Positions 1 to 7,740 of a DNA stretch of 64,000 bases are shown here, one piece after another (positions within the stretch are counted from its first letter, which is position 1; each line of letters starts with the position of its first letter). The translations under genes were made by a program, and so were the position numbers. Origin of the DNA: JBBPZA01 sp038199375. GTDB lineage: Bacteria; Actinomycetota; Thermoleophilia; Solirubrobacterales; Solirubrobacteraceae. The DNA is taken from positions 1 to 64,000 of the forward strand of contig JBBPZA010000114.1 of the NCBI GenBank assembly GCA_038199375.1. Direction: 5' to 3'. The notes under the pieces were generated by a model. That model was not told where the DNA came from and ran no database searches. It saw only the letters and a list, made by a program, of their open reading frames with translations.

Positions 1-111
1 ATCGCCCGCCGCGCCTACGGGTTTCACTCCGCCAACGCCGCGCTCGCGCTCATCCATCTCACCTGCGGACCAGTCAAACTCACGCTCCCACACGAACAGA
101 CGCTCGCATAA
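1..111 (+). CDS. Transposase C-terminal fragment, ISL3-like (partial at left edge)
   Basis: Frame 1 is open from the first base to a TAA at 109-111 and encodes 36 residues ending in HEQTLA. The tail AYGFHSANAALALIHLTCG resembles the C-terminus of ISL3-type transposases from actinobacteria (family resemblance from memory, not a search). The rest of the gene lies outside the window, so intactness cannot be judged. It is followed at once by a group II intron protein fragment, which marks the left edge as a mobile-element deposit. Confidence 0.5.
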   Translation: MARRAYGFHSANAALALIHLTCGPVKLTLPHEQTLA

Positions 112-140
112 CCTCCACCTACGATCACCCACGGAGAGCC

Positions 141-395
141 TTTTTTTGGACCAGCGGGTTCATCCGCCGTCCCAAGGGCGAGAGGCGCTTCGTCTACACC
201 CTCGTCTCTGACGAGGCACTCGCCTCGGCGAAGCGAAGGGTGAAGGCCCTGACTGGGCGAGCGACGAGAAACATGAGCCTCGCCGCCCTGCTGATGCGGC
301 TGAACTCCCGCCTGCGAGGGTGGGCGGCCTACTTCCGCTACGCCGCGGCCAAGCGCACGTTCTCCTATCACTACGAGACACCATTAGCCGCATAG
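141..395 (+). pseudogene. Group II intron reverse transcriptase/maturase, C-terminal remnant
   Basis: The frame starting at 141 reads FIRRPKGERRFVYTLVS, then a segment with SAKRRVKALTGRAT, then LRGWAAYFRYAAAKRTFSY, and stops at TAG 393-395. This is the pattern of the maturase (X) domain that follows the fingers-palm domain of LtrA-type intron proteins, including the G-W-x-x-Y-F-R element. The reverse transcriptase core with its YxDD box is absent upstream, where sequence runs straight into the transposase tail. I see no intron domain V hairpin after the stop, so this is a dead fragment rather than a mobile intron. Confidence 0.65.
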
Positions 396-700
396 CGACA
401 GCGAAGGACAAAAGGCTGCCGGACCCGGTGCCCCCTATCGCTTTGCGCCGGGAGCGATCGTCCGGCAGGCCGTGCCGTCACTTCTGCTTCTCGTCCGGAG
501 GAGGCGCCTCGGCGGCGCCAGCGGGGACGCCTGCTTGTCGCGCGAAGCGAATCCGCCGGCGCGCTAGCTCCTCGTATGGGAGACAGCAGCGGCGGTTCCC
601 TGGCCGCGGACACACGGCCGCGCGGGGCGGCCCGGGGACCCGCTACTTCGACTGGCGGCAGATCACGAGCTCAACGGCGAAGTGGCGTACGTTCTCGCAC
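396..700. other. Intergenic stretch, no gene recognised
   Basis: About 300 bases between the maturase remnant and the next plausible start. An open frame continues through it upstream of 701, but its translation is Arg/Pro/Ala-rich with no family features. I see no intron domain V/VI, tRNA or clear promoter here. Confidence 0.5.
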
Positions 701-1372
701 ATGGCCGACAATGCCGACGATGCTGACGAGCTCATCTCCGTTGAGGAGCTAGCTTTGCGCTGGCGTACTCCGGTCAGCGCGGTCGCTGACCTCGTCGCCG
801 ACGGCACGATCCCGAGTCTCGATGGCGGCCAGCTTGTGCGCCGCGGCCGGCTGAACATGCCTGTGCTCCGGCCGTCTTGGGCTGAGGCGGCCCGCGTCGA
901 TTCGCCGGGCGCAGCTCGCCGGCTCGATCTCGATCTCGAGCGTCGGCTGCATCCGGCGGCCTCGGCCGCGGTCGACCTCCATAAAGCATTAGCCGATCGT
1001 GACGCCTTTGCGGTGTGGGAGCTCAGCTCACAGGACAGCCGCGAGGAGGCTGGCGATCCGGAGCAGCTGGTCAACCTGTGGCTCACCACGCCCGGGGATG
1101 TGTTCAGTGCGCGGACCGGTATTGCGACCGGCGTCTACGCGCTTGTCCCGTACCGCGGCGTTGGAGTGCGGATCGTTGCTGGCGTCGGTCCGTTCCCGGT
1201 TGTGTATGACCGTCCGACACCGCAGGCGGCGGTTGGGATCTTCGTCTTCATCTTCGAGGACGGACGGTGGGCAGCCGATGTGCTGCTTACTGGCGCCGAT
1301 GTCGACTACGTTGAGCTGGTGCGGTCGGCGCCCCCAGACGGCTGGTCGCGGGCCGACGGCGCGCTCCCGTAG
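701..1372 (+). CDS. Hypothetical protein, possible N-terminal helix-turn-helix
   Basis: 223 residues. I chose the ATG at 701 because the protein becomes compositionally normal there (MADNADDADELISVEELALR), whereas the open frame upstream looks non-coding. The first 60 residues (SVEELALRWRTPVSAVADLV followed by a short basic patch) have the shape of an excisionase-like or MerR-like HTH used to read a DNA site. The C-terminal 120 residues are predicted alpha/beta and not recognised. Its last 67 bases overlap the end of the convergent membrane-protein gene. Function unknown. Confidence 0.55.
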   Translation: MADNADDADELISVEELALRWRTPVSAVADLVADGTIPSLDGGQLVRRGRLNMPVLRPSWAEAARVDSPGAARRLDLDLERRLHPAASAAVDLHKALADRDAFAVWELSSQDSREEAGDPEQLVNLWLTTPGDVFSARTGIATGVYALVPYRGVGVRIVAGVGPFPVVYDRPTPQAAVGIFVFIFEDGRWAADVLLTGADVDYVELVRSAPPDGWSRADGALP

Positions 1373-2658
1373 GTAGACGTCTGCTCACCGAAGGTGCCGA
1401 CGTCGAAGTCGTCCGAGAGCGGGTCGCCGTCAACGATCCGTTCTTCGGTGAGATGCAGGAACGGCAACGCAAGCGCGAGCAAGCGATCGGCGGGGAGGCG
1501 CAGCAGCGCGTCGCCGAGCGCGACCGAGAACCGCTCCTCGATAAGCACGAACCCAAGGAATGTCGCAACGGCCAAGCAGGTGAGCAGCGCCGTCATCGCG
1601 AGATACGAACCGACCGGCAGCTCGACGGCGAGACCGAATAGGTCGACCATGCGCTCCGGCACCGGTCTGTCGGTCCATTCGGCAACGACCGCCGGATCGA
1701 CGATCACGGTAATGAGCGCATAGAGGTAGACGCTCACGGCCCCGGCGATAAAGAGCGCGCAGACGGCGAGCCGGGCCAGCAGCGGTCTGGTGAGCTTCCG
1801 ACGCGAGCTTGCGGCTATGAACTCGGCGTACTGCGCACCGTCGGCCGGCCACGCGTCAGCGATAAACGCGTCAGCTTCGGCGGACGCAAGCTCGAACGTC
1901 TCGTCGCGCAGTCGGGACCGTAGCGCGTCGCGCGTCTCGTCGACGCGCGACGAGGCGCCGACAAGCGCAGTCGCACGGGCGACAAGGACCTGCGGCAGCT
2001 CAGCCCGAAGCTGGCGGACGACGAGGACGAACAGCAGCCCGACTGTGATGGCGCTGAGCACGACGACCCGGGTGGCGTCAAGTGCGTCGGCCACCTTCCA
2101 AACGTCTGCCGAGAGCGACGGCAGAACGAGCACGACGAGAACGAGCGGCGCGACGAGGGGTGCGGCTTTTGGAATCGCCGCGACGGCGACCGCGACGTCG
2201 CGAGCATTCCGGACACCGACCTGGCGAGTGATAAGTCCGACGACGAGCAGCCCTCCTGCGGGGATGACGTGGGTGAGGAGCCAGTGGCCATCGGTGCGGA
2301 TCTGCAGCCACAGCGTCAGCGGCCACCCGATAAGCACCACCACTACGGCGAGCCAAATCGACCGGTTCGAGATGACCGAGAAGACGGTGAGTACTCCAGC
2401 TCCGACAAGCGGCCACGACCACCACGGGCCGTTGACGAGATCGGCGATGCCGAGCGGGAACCCGAGCAAGACGACTAGGCTCGTAGCGGTTGTCATACGG
2501 TCTGAGGACGGCTGCGTCGTGGGCACTTCGCCGGCGGCAAGCTCGTCGAAGCCGCCGGCGCGGAGTGCGCTGGCCAAGCATCGGCGCAGGATGCTCCGCC
2601 GTTGGGCATCGGTGAGCACCGGCGGCGCTGGCTGGAGGCCGGCTTCGGTGTCCATCAC
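1306..2658 (-). CDS. Multi-span membrane protein of unknown function
   Basis: 450 residues with a cytosolic N-terminal 55 residues and several hydrophobic segments: roughly residues 58-75, 80-95, 100-120, 128-145, 165-185 and 200-220. A soluble helical region (about 225-300) follows, then three more segments (about 305-330, 350-385). The C-terminal 60 residues are acidic and polar. No family motif is recognised. ATG at 2658 is followed by a second ATG, so the true start may be one codon later. The 3' end overlaps the convergent gene ending at 1372 by 67 bases, which is long for convergent neighbours. Confidence 0.6.
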   Translation of the reverse strand: MMDTEAGLQPAPPVLTDAQRRSILRRCLASALRAGGFDELAAGEVPTTQPSSDRMTTATSLVVLLGFPLGIADLVNGPWWSWPLVGAGVLTVFSVISNRSIWLAVVVVLIGWPLTLWLQIRTDGHWLLTHVIPAGGLLVVGLITRQVGVRNARDVAVAVAAIPKAAPLVAPLVLVVLVLPSLSADVWKVADALDATRVVVLSAITVGLLFVLVVRQLRAELPQVLVARATALVGASSRVDETRDALRSRLRDETFELASAEADAFIADAWPADGAQYAEFIAASSRRKLTRPLLARLAVCALFIAGAVSVYLYALITVIVDPAVVAEWTDRPVPERMVDLFGLAVELPVGSYLAMTALLTCLAVATFLGFVLIEERFSVALGDALLRLPADRLLALALPFLHLTEERIVDGDPLSDDFDVGTFGEQTSTYGSAPSARDQPSGGADRTSST

Positions 2659-2941
2659 TCGTCAAGTACGACACAACCAGTCGGGCTTCGAGCCCGCCCC
2701 GGTCGAGGCGGTGCCCGAGTTCGGGAAACTGTGAGATTGTGTTTGGCGCGAGCCACTCTTCGACTGTACGGGCGAGTGCGGGCCCAGTACGCCACCGGCT
2801 CGAGGGGCGGACTCACGAGCCTCGCGGTGCGCGGCGGCCCGGGACGGCGACTCCGCAGAGGCGCCTGCGGACCGCCACCCCGGCCGCCGTTACGACCACC
2901 CCGACCTGATCGCCACGGCGGACCGGCCGCCCCCGTAGCGG

Positions 2942-3100
2942 GTGCGCGACCTGGCGATGGACGGGCACCTGACGATTCTCGCCGCCGAGGGCGGCGAGGG
3001 CGAGACGTGGCTGGGGATGGCGCTGCCCGGCGGCGTCGCGCAGGGCGCCCGGCGAGTAGTCCTCGTCCGTACGCCTCCGGCGCTCTCGGGCGCGTTCTAG
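2942..3100 (+). pseudogene. Possible remnant of a RepA/AAA_25-type ATPase
   Basis: The frame from 2942 to TAG 3098-3100 reads VRDLAMDGHLTILAAEGGEG followed by ETWLGMALPGGVAQG. The layout matches the phosphate-binding loop of AAA_25/RepA-like ATPases in integrated elements, where G-G-E-G-K-T-W is expected. Here the lysine is a glutamate, and an in-frame stop at 2936-2938 sits just upstream. It is flanked by 280 bases upstream and 160 downstream (2659-3263) in which I recognise no gene. I read this as a decayed element gene; similarity is by eye only. Confidence 0.3.
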
Positions 3101-3251
3101 GCCGCTCCCGGCCGTTCTAAGCGGCGGATCGCCCCGACCCAACCTCCCTTCCCCCACCCGAGCCGTCGGAGGGGCTCAGATCGCCTGATTTGAGTGTTCC
3201 GAGCGAGGAAACAAACGTCCGCTTCACCTCTGTCACGAGAGCTTTGAAAGG

Positions 3252-3257
3252 TATAGT
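3252..3257 (+). promoter_or_regulatory. Possible -10 element TATAGT
   Basis: TATAGT lies in a locally AT-rich patch (3240-3265), rare in this GC-rich window, upstream of the small frameshifted gene. It is only 6 bases from the ATG at 3264, which would leave almost no leader. That favours the ATG at 3297, which has a purine-rich GAGGAGAG ribosome-binding site just before it. No convincing -35 is visible. Confidence 0.3.
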
Positions 3258-3263
3258 TCAGGT

Positions 3264-3550
3264 ATGAACTTCACCACCACCACAGAGGAGAGCGGCATGA
3301 CCGTAAGCGAGCTGATCGAGTACCTCGAAGGGTGCGACCAGGACGCAGAGGTTCTGATGGCAACGCAGCCCACCTGGCCGCTCCAGTCCCACGTCCGCGG
3401 GGTCATCTCCGCCGAGGAATCGAGGACGACGACGAAGACGAAGACGGGGATGAGGCCCCGAGCCTGGGCAACGTCGTCTACATCGTCGAGGCTGAGCAGT
3501 GCCGCGACATGCCTTACGCGCCCCGCGCGGCCTTCGACTGCGCGCGATGA
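3264..3550 (+). pseudogene. Small hypothetical protein, frameshifted
   Basis: The first frame gives MTVSELIEYLEGCDQDAEVL through HVRGVISAEE (ATG at 3297 preferred). A second frame then continues sensibly with an acidic run, PSLGNVVYIVEAEQ, and a stop at 3548-3550. The two halves make one plausible about 85-95 residue protein of a type I associate with actinobacterial plasmid or integrative elements. The break falls at about 3415-3425, in a GAC/GAA-rich run prone to slippage or sequencing error. The stop overlaps the ATG of the next broken gene (ATGA), so they were once coupled. Confidence 0.45.
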
Positions 3551-3806
3551 CCGTCCCCACCACCAGCAGGATCAGCGACCTAGGTCGCCACCGCGATCGC
3601 CACCGAGCTTGCCGAGGTAGTGCTCGACCAGGGTGGGCACCCGGACGCGCCAGGCCCCACTCTTTCAGAGCGATGAGGCGCAGTGCCTCACCTCCCTGAT
3701 CTTCCGCCTGACCAAGACCTTCGCCACCGAGGCTGGCTTCGACCGGGACAGGTTCATGAAGCTGGCCCGCGACCTCGAGCACGGCGCCAAGCACCTGGAC
3801 GTCTGA
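3547..3806 (+). pseudogene. Small hypothetical protein, broken by at least two frameshifts
   Basis: Three frames must be joined to read a continuous protein: MTVPTTSRISDL, then ATAIATELAEVVLDQGGHPD through PGPTL, then FQSDEAQCLTSLIFRLTKTF through EHGAKHLDV with TGA at 3804-3806. The pieces are ordinary alpha-helical protein while the out-of-frame translations are not, so decay is more likely than a spurious ORF. Its ATG overlaps the stop of the preceding broken gene. Function unknown. Confidence 0.4.
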
Positions 3807-3812
3807 GCGGCG

Positions 3813-3989
3813 ATGCCGGTCGAGGTCGAGCTTCTCACCACGAGCTGGCGGACAGTCCACGACCTGCTCAAGCAGCGGCAGCCGCGCGAGCTGGGCTTCA
3901 TGCCCGTCCGCGCGTCGCTGGGGAGCCCGAAGTTCTGGCCCGAGGCCAAGGTGCTCCCCTACATCGCTGAGCTCGCGCCCGCCGGCCTA
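3813..3989 (+). pseudogene. DUF488-like protein, 3' end lost at a transposase junction
   Basis: Starts at ATG 3813, seven bases after the previous stop, and reads about 58 residues. These include ELGFMPVRASLGSPKFWPEA and a following PYIAELAP, before merging into the 3' end of the antisense transposase gene. The S-x-x-S/G-x-P-x-F-W-P pattern followed by P-Y-x-x-E-L-x-P recalls DUF488-like proteins; this is a loose resemblance. The open frame continues to 4076, but the part after about 3989 is antisense transposase sequence. With the two genes upstream it formed a small co-directional cluster before truncation. Confidence 0.4.
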
Positions 3990-5168
3990 GCAGGACTGGT
4001 GGACGCGCCGGTGCTCCTGGGCGAGGTGGTAGCGCCAGTAGTCGTCGAAGTCGCCGTTTGCTCGGATCGCTCGTAGCTTGAGGATCGCTTCGGCGCCTTG
4101 GAGGCCCCAGCGGGCGCCGGTGAGGTCCATGCGGTCTTTGACCAGGTGGCGGCAGGCGCCCTCGATCACTCCGGTGGCGATCGGCCAGCCCCACCGCAGC
4201 GCGGTGGGGTAGTCGAGGTATGGGCGCTTGTTGGTCAGGTAGGCGGCGCAGGCGTCGGCGCCAGCCCGCTGGGGAGGGGAAAGGCCGCCCTTGGTGGCTT
4301 GGCGGCGGATCGCGCCGGCCACCTTGGCGGCGCCGCATTCGAGGATCCGCTTGGCGTGACGGCGGACCCACTCCTCGGCGGCTGGGTCGCCCTCGCGGTG
4401 AAAGCTCCAGGCGGCCTTCCACAGGTACTCGAGCACGTGCACCAGGTCGACGAGGATCGCGATGTCGATCCCGCGCTCGGTCGCTTCGGTCTCGATCCGG
4501 TCGATCTGGTGGTTGTTACCGTCGACTAGCGCGACCCAGTCGCGCGCATGGCCGCGATCGCGCCGCTCGGCCTCGTCGAAGACCTCTGAGACGACCGAGG
4601 CGGCATCGTCGGTGACCGACGCGGTGAGCCATTTGCCCTTGGCCTCGGGCCCCGGCTTGGCCTCCCGGCGCTCGCGCTCGTTGGCGGGCAGGATGTCGGC
4701 CACCCCGCGCGGGGCGGGCGTTGCGTCATAGACGGCGCCGACCTCGGCGATCCGCTTGCGATTGCGCTTCTCGCCCTTTGACAAGCGGGTCTTGAGCTTG
4801 CCTTTCGCCTTGGCCGCCTGCTTTTTGGTCGCGGGCCTGAGCGCGTCGGGGCGCATCACCACGCCCTTGCCATCGCAGGAGAGGACCAGCGCATCGCCGT
4901 GCTCTGATAGGGCCGGAGCCCGGCCCGCGTAGAAGGCGTCGAAGTCGCACGCGGCGCGACGGGCCAGGCCCTCCAGCTGGCGCTTGCCCACCCGCTGGGC
5001 GCTGCAGCGCCGCACCGCCTCACAAGCATCCTCAAACGAGCCGCGCGCCGACTCGATCGCCGCCAACCGCCGCAGCCCGTGGGAATGCTTCTCTGCGGGC
5101 AGATTGAGCATCCCATCGGCCGGATAGAGATTGCAGCGCCCGCGCTGCCGGTAGGCGATCCGCCGCAC
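3987..5168 (-). CDS. ISKra4-type transposase, 5'-truncated
   Basis: 393 residues from the available start. Features typical of ISKra4 transposases: a basic/aromatic early block with NLYPADGMLNLPAEKHSHGL, SCDGKGVVMR, WVALVDGNNHQ, AILVDLVHVLEYLWKAAWSF, and near the end GWPIATGVIEGACRHLVKDR followed by a G-A-R-W-G-L box. The sensible reading continues upstream past 5168 (TVFSFGEVGVRR, to about 5200) and then stops matching. About 80-100 N-terminal residues of the family are therefore missing and no start is intact. No terminal inverted repeats could be paired, consistent with truncation. Confidence 0.75.
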   Translation of the reverse strand: MRRIAYRQRGRCNLYPADGMLNLPAEKHSHGLRRLAAIESARGSFEDACEAVRRCSAQRVGKRQLEGLARRAACDFDAFYAGRAPALSEHGDALVLSCDGKGVVMRPDALRPATKKQAAKAKGKLKTRLSKGEKRNRKRIAEVGAVYDATPAPRGVADILPANERERREAKPGPEAKGKWLTASVTDDAASVVSEVFDEAERRDRGHARDWVALVDGNNHQIDRIETEATERGIDIAILVDLVHVLEYLWKAAWSFHREGDPAAEEWVRRHAKRILECGAAKVAGAIRRQATKGGLSPPQRAGADACAAYLTNKRPYLDYPTALRWGWPIATGVIEGACRHLVKDRMDLTGARWGLQGAEAILKLRAIRANGDFDDYWRYHLAQEHRRVHQSC

Positions 5169-5175
5169 CCCAACC

Positions 5176-5556
5176 TCACCAAAAGAAAAAACAGTGCTCG
5201 GCAGTGGCCGTGTGATCGGCCAGCAAGTCGCAAAGAGGGCCCAGCACCTCCGGACCCAAGTTCCCCCGCTCCGGATCGCGGCCGGGCCACCGCGAGCCCC
5301 TTGCGTTGTCCGGGTCCGGTGATCCGACCAGGGCGTGCCACTGCATCACCGAGTGGGTACGGCGCCCGGTCGCTTGCGCCACCTGAGTCCAGGTAGCCGG
5401 CCTGCCGTCTGGATCTGCAGCGGGATGACAGATCCTGGCGTAGGCGGAATAGCCGCTCGGCACCGTTCCGGCGACCGTGCCAACGTCACCCAGCCGCGGG
5501 GCGATCCAGGACGCAGCGGAGACGTCATCGCTGTAGCGCAGGTCCCCAATCCACAT
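5176..5556 (-). pseudogene. Hypothetical protein truncated at the transposase junction
   Basis: Starts MWIGDLRYSDDVSAASWIAP and continues with a block containing PSGYSAYARICHPA and TGRRTHSVMQWHALVG, ending HTATAEHCFFFW. I recall a common actinobacterial protein of unknown function with this architecture, in which the last motif continues as C-W-F-x-x-W-x-G and the protein extends well beyond. Here the frame runs into the truncated transposase and stops at about 5176. No second half is seen on the other side of the transposase, so a deletion accompanied or followed the insertion. Confidence 0.45.
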
Positions 5557-5943
5557 CGCTCAAGTCTGACGAACGAGCGAAACAATTCCAGCCGCCGCTT
5601 GACCCCCGGTTTCCAGTCCCACAGATCCCCCAGGCAGTTCCACGTCTCCCGCTTTCAGCCGATGACGGGGCGTCCGGCCTACCGCCCCCCCGGATGCTCG
5701 CTGCGGACGAAACGCGGTCGGCAGCTCGATGCAATCCTGCCCTCGCTCGCCGTCAGGAGCGACCGTACCGCGCGCCCCACACGTGCACGAACGTGCAAGA
5801 GTGACCACTTGAGTCACCTCGCGCCGGCAACCGGCGCGGCGACGCGTAAGGCGTCGTCTGCCACCGCCGTCGATCTCGGCAAGCGCTCGCGCGACCTTGG
5901 GGCGGACCCGGAGGGCCCAGTCCAGCTCGCGTAATCTCGGCCT
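5557..5943. other. Intergenic stretch, no gene recognised
   Basis: 387 bases between the truncated gene (leftward) and the VOC gene (rightward), so it should hold divergent promoters. Open frames cross it on both strands but translate to Arg/Pro-rich sequence with no family features. The only structures I noted are two short palindromes: around 5781-5796 (ACGTGC repeats) and GTGAC-N7-GTCAC at 5801-5817. Neither has independent support. Confidence 0.5.
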
Positions 5944-6576
5944 ATGCTCCACGTCGACCACGTCATCTACGGCGTCCGCGACCTCGACGCCGCCGCGCAC
6001 CACCTCTACCGGAAGCACGGCCTCGCCTCGGTGGTCGGCGGCCGCCATCCGGCGTGGGGGACCGAGAACCGCATCGTCCCACTGGGCGACGCCTACCTCG
6101 AGCTGATGACGGTGTTCGACCCCGAGCTGGCGGCGAGGACGCCGCTCGGTCGCTTCGTCGCGCGGTGCATCGCCCGCGGCGACGGCTTCCTCGGGTGGAT
6201 GGCGGCTGGCGAGGGCTTCGAGGATCGCGCCGCGGCGCTCGAGCTCCAGCCCGAGTCCTTCAGCCGCCGGCGCCCCGACGGCGGCGAGGTGCGCTGGCGG
6301 CTCGCTGGGCTGGAAACGATGATCGCCGAGCCGCCGCTGCCCGCCTACATCGCCTGGGACGACAAGCAGGCGTTCCCTGGCCGCATGCCCTTGGCACACC
6401 GTGGCCTGCGACCACGAGGCTTTGCATGGCTCGAGCTCGCGGGCGACGAGCGTCGTCTGCAGGACTGGCTCGGCGCCACCGCGGGGCTCCCGCTGCGCAT
6501 CGTCAACGGCAAGCCCGCCGGCCTGCGCGCCGCCGCAATCGCGCTCGGATACGGCGATGAGATCGTGATCCGCTGA
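5944..6576 (+). CDS. VOC-superfamily (glyoxalase-like domain) protein
   Basis: 210 residues starting MLHVDHVIYGVRDLDAAAHH, the classic first strand and helix of a VOC/glyoxalase fold. An A-W-G-T-E-N-R stretch and Y-L-E-L-M strand follow, as in the PF13468-type glyoxalase-like family. Metal-ligand positions could include His5, Glu40 and Glu54, but substrate cannot be inferred. Single gene; ATG at 5944 with the protein beginning immediately in the fold. Could act in detoxification or aromatic metabolism; that is open. Confidence 0.7.
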   Translation: MLHVDHVIYGVRDLDAAAHHLYRKHGLASVVGGRHPAWGTENRIVPLGDAYLELMTVFDPELAARTPLGRFVARCIARGDGFLGWMAAGEGFEDRAAALELQPESFSRRRPDGGEVRWRLAGLETMIAEPPLPAYIAWDDKQAFPGRMPLAHRGLRPRGFAWLELAGDERRLQDWLGATAGLPLRIVNGKPAGLRAAAIALGYGDEIVIR

Positions 6577-6673
6577 GCCCGCTCCGCGATCACCCGGCCG
6601 CCGCCCCGATGCCCTCTCGATCGCGGGGGCGAAATCGCGAACCGCCGACCGGCGGCCCTGCGATCATCGCGCC

Positions 6674-7108
6674 GTGAGCCCAGCGCCCGAGACGTTCGCG
6701 GATTGGTTGCGCGACCACCCGCCGCACGACGAGGCATTCACTCAAACGCTCGCCGGAGTCACCGAGCGCACGCGAGACGGTGAGCCCTTCGAGCTGTGCG
6801 TTCGCGAGCTGCTCGACGAGCTCGCGCTGCTCCCCCGCGAAGGCTTGATCTCGCGCGCGCTCGCGGCCCGCCCCGAGCCGACCGGCGACCCCAGGCGCGA
6901 CGCCTACCTAGCAGCGCTCGCGGAGCACGTTGCCTTCACCCGCGGCGTAGAGCGGCCGGGATGGTGCGTCGAGCCCTCGCGCTTCCTCGACCGCTTCTGG
7001 TTCCCGAGCAGCACGCCCGGCCTGCGCGCCCTCGCCGTCGTGCACTCTCCCGCCGCCTTCCGTCGCCGCGGCATCTTCCTCGGCCCCGGGGCGCTCGAAC
7101 GGGTCTGA
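6674..7108 (+). CDS. Hypothetical protein paired with a nucleotidyltransferase
   Basis: 144 residues from GTG 6674; no earlier start keeps a sensible N-terminus. It is helical, acidic, and not recognised (contains ELCVRELLDELALLPREGLI and RPGWCVEPSRFLDRFWFP). It ends six bases before the DUF6036-like nucleotidyltransferase and is surely co-transcribed with it. In AbiE-like and related modules the nucleotidyltransferase toxin sits downstream of its antitoxin, so this could be the partner. That role is inference from position only. Confidence 0.55.
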   Translation: MSPAPETFADWLRDHPPHDEAFTQTLAGVTERTRDGEPFELCVRELLDELALLPREGLISRALAARPEPTGDPRRDAYLAALAEHVAFTRGVERPGWCVEPSRFLDRFWFPSSTPGLRALAVVHSPAAFRRRGIFLGPGALERV

Positions 7109-7114
7109 GCCGCG

Positions 7115-7618
7115 ATGAACCGCGACCAGATCCTGGAAGCGCTCAGCACGCTCGCGCAGCGCCTCCACGAACGGGAGATCCAGGGTGAGATGTACCTGGT
7201 CGGCGGGGCGGCGATCGCGCTCGCCTACGATGCTCGCCGCGCGACCCGGGACATCGACGCCGTCTTCGAGCCCAAGCTCGCGATCTACGAGGTCGCCGCC
7301 GAGATGGCCGACGAGCTCGGGCTGCCGGTTGGCTGGCTGAACGACGCCGTCAAGGGCTTCCTCGGCGGAGACGACCCGAGCGCGGCGCCGGTGCTCGACC
7401 TGCCAGGCCTCCGCTGCCTGGTGGCCTCCCCGCGCATGCTGCTCGCTCTGAAGGTTCTCTCCCACCGTTCGGGAGAGGACGAGGACGATCTCCGTCTCCT
7501 GGCCGGCGAGCTCGGGCTAGCAAGCGCCACCGAGGTGCTCGCGGTGGCTGAGGAGGTCTTCGGCGACCGGCTCGACGCGGGCGCTCGGTTCTTCGTCGAG
7601 CAAGTGCTGGACGGCTGA
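7115..7618 (+). CDS. DUF6036-type nucleotidyltransferase
   Basis: 167 residues. Near the N-terminus GEMYLVGGAAIALAYDARR followed by TRDIDAVFEP gives the G-G-x(n)-D-x-D signature of the polymerase-beta nucleotidyltransferase fold, as in DUF6036 and AbiEii-like proteins. The C-terminal half is helical and includes MLLALKVLSHR followed by an E-D-E-D-D run, also typical. Possible roles are an AMP/CMP-transferring toxin or a tRNA/RNA modifier. ATG at 7115, six bases after its partner. Family assignment is fairly firm, target unknown. Confidence 0.7.
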   Translation: MNRDQILEALSTLAQRLHEREIQGEMYLVGGAAIALAYDARRATRDIDAVFEPKLAIYEVAAEMADELGLPVGWLNDAVKGFLGGDDPSAAPVLDLPGLRCLVASPRMLLALKVLSHRSGEDEDDLRLLAGELGLASATEVLAVAEEVFGDRLDAGARFFVEQVLDG

Positions 7619-7740
7619 CCCTAAAGAAGGAGCGGCTGCCGGCTGCGGTGGACATCGCCTTGGCAGGGTCTCATCGCTGAGCGCGGGCCAGCGGTCAATC
7701 GCGGTAAGCGCGCCGTGAAGACCCAACGGGCTCGCGTCGC

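Noticed and set aside
2602..3120. 172-residue plus-strand open frame in the gap after the membrane protein
   Set aside because: Translation is Arg/Gly/Pro-rich and lacks a fold; the only meaningful stretch is in a different frame (2942-3100) and is itself a remnant.
5801..5817. GTGAC-N7-GTCAC palindrome upstream of the VOC gene
   Set aside because: Five-base arms are expected by chance in this window; no second copy near a related gene was seen.
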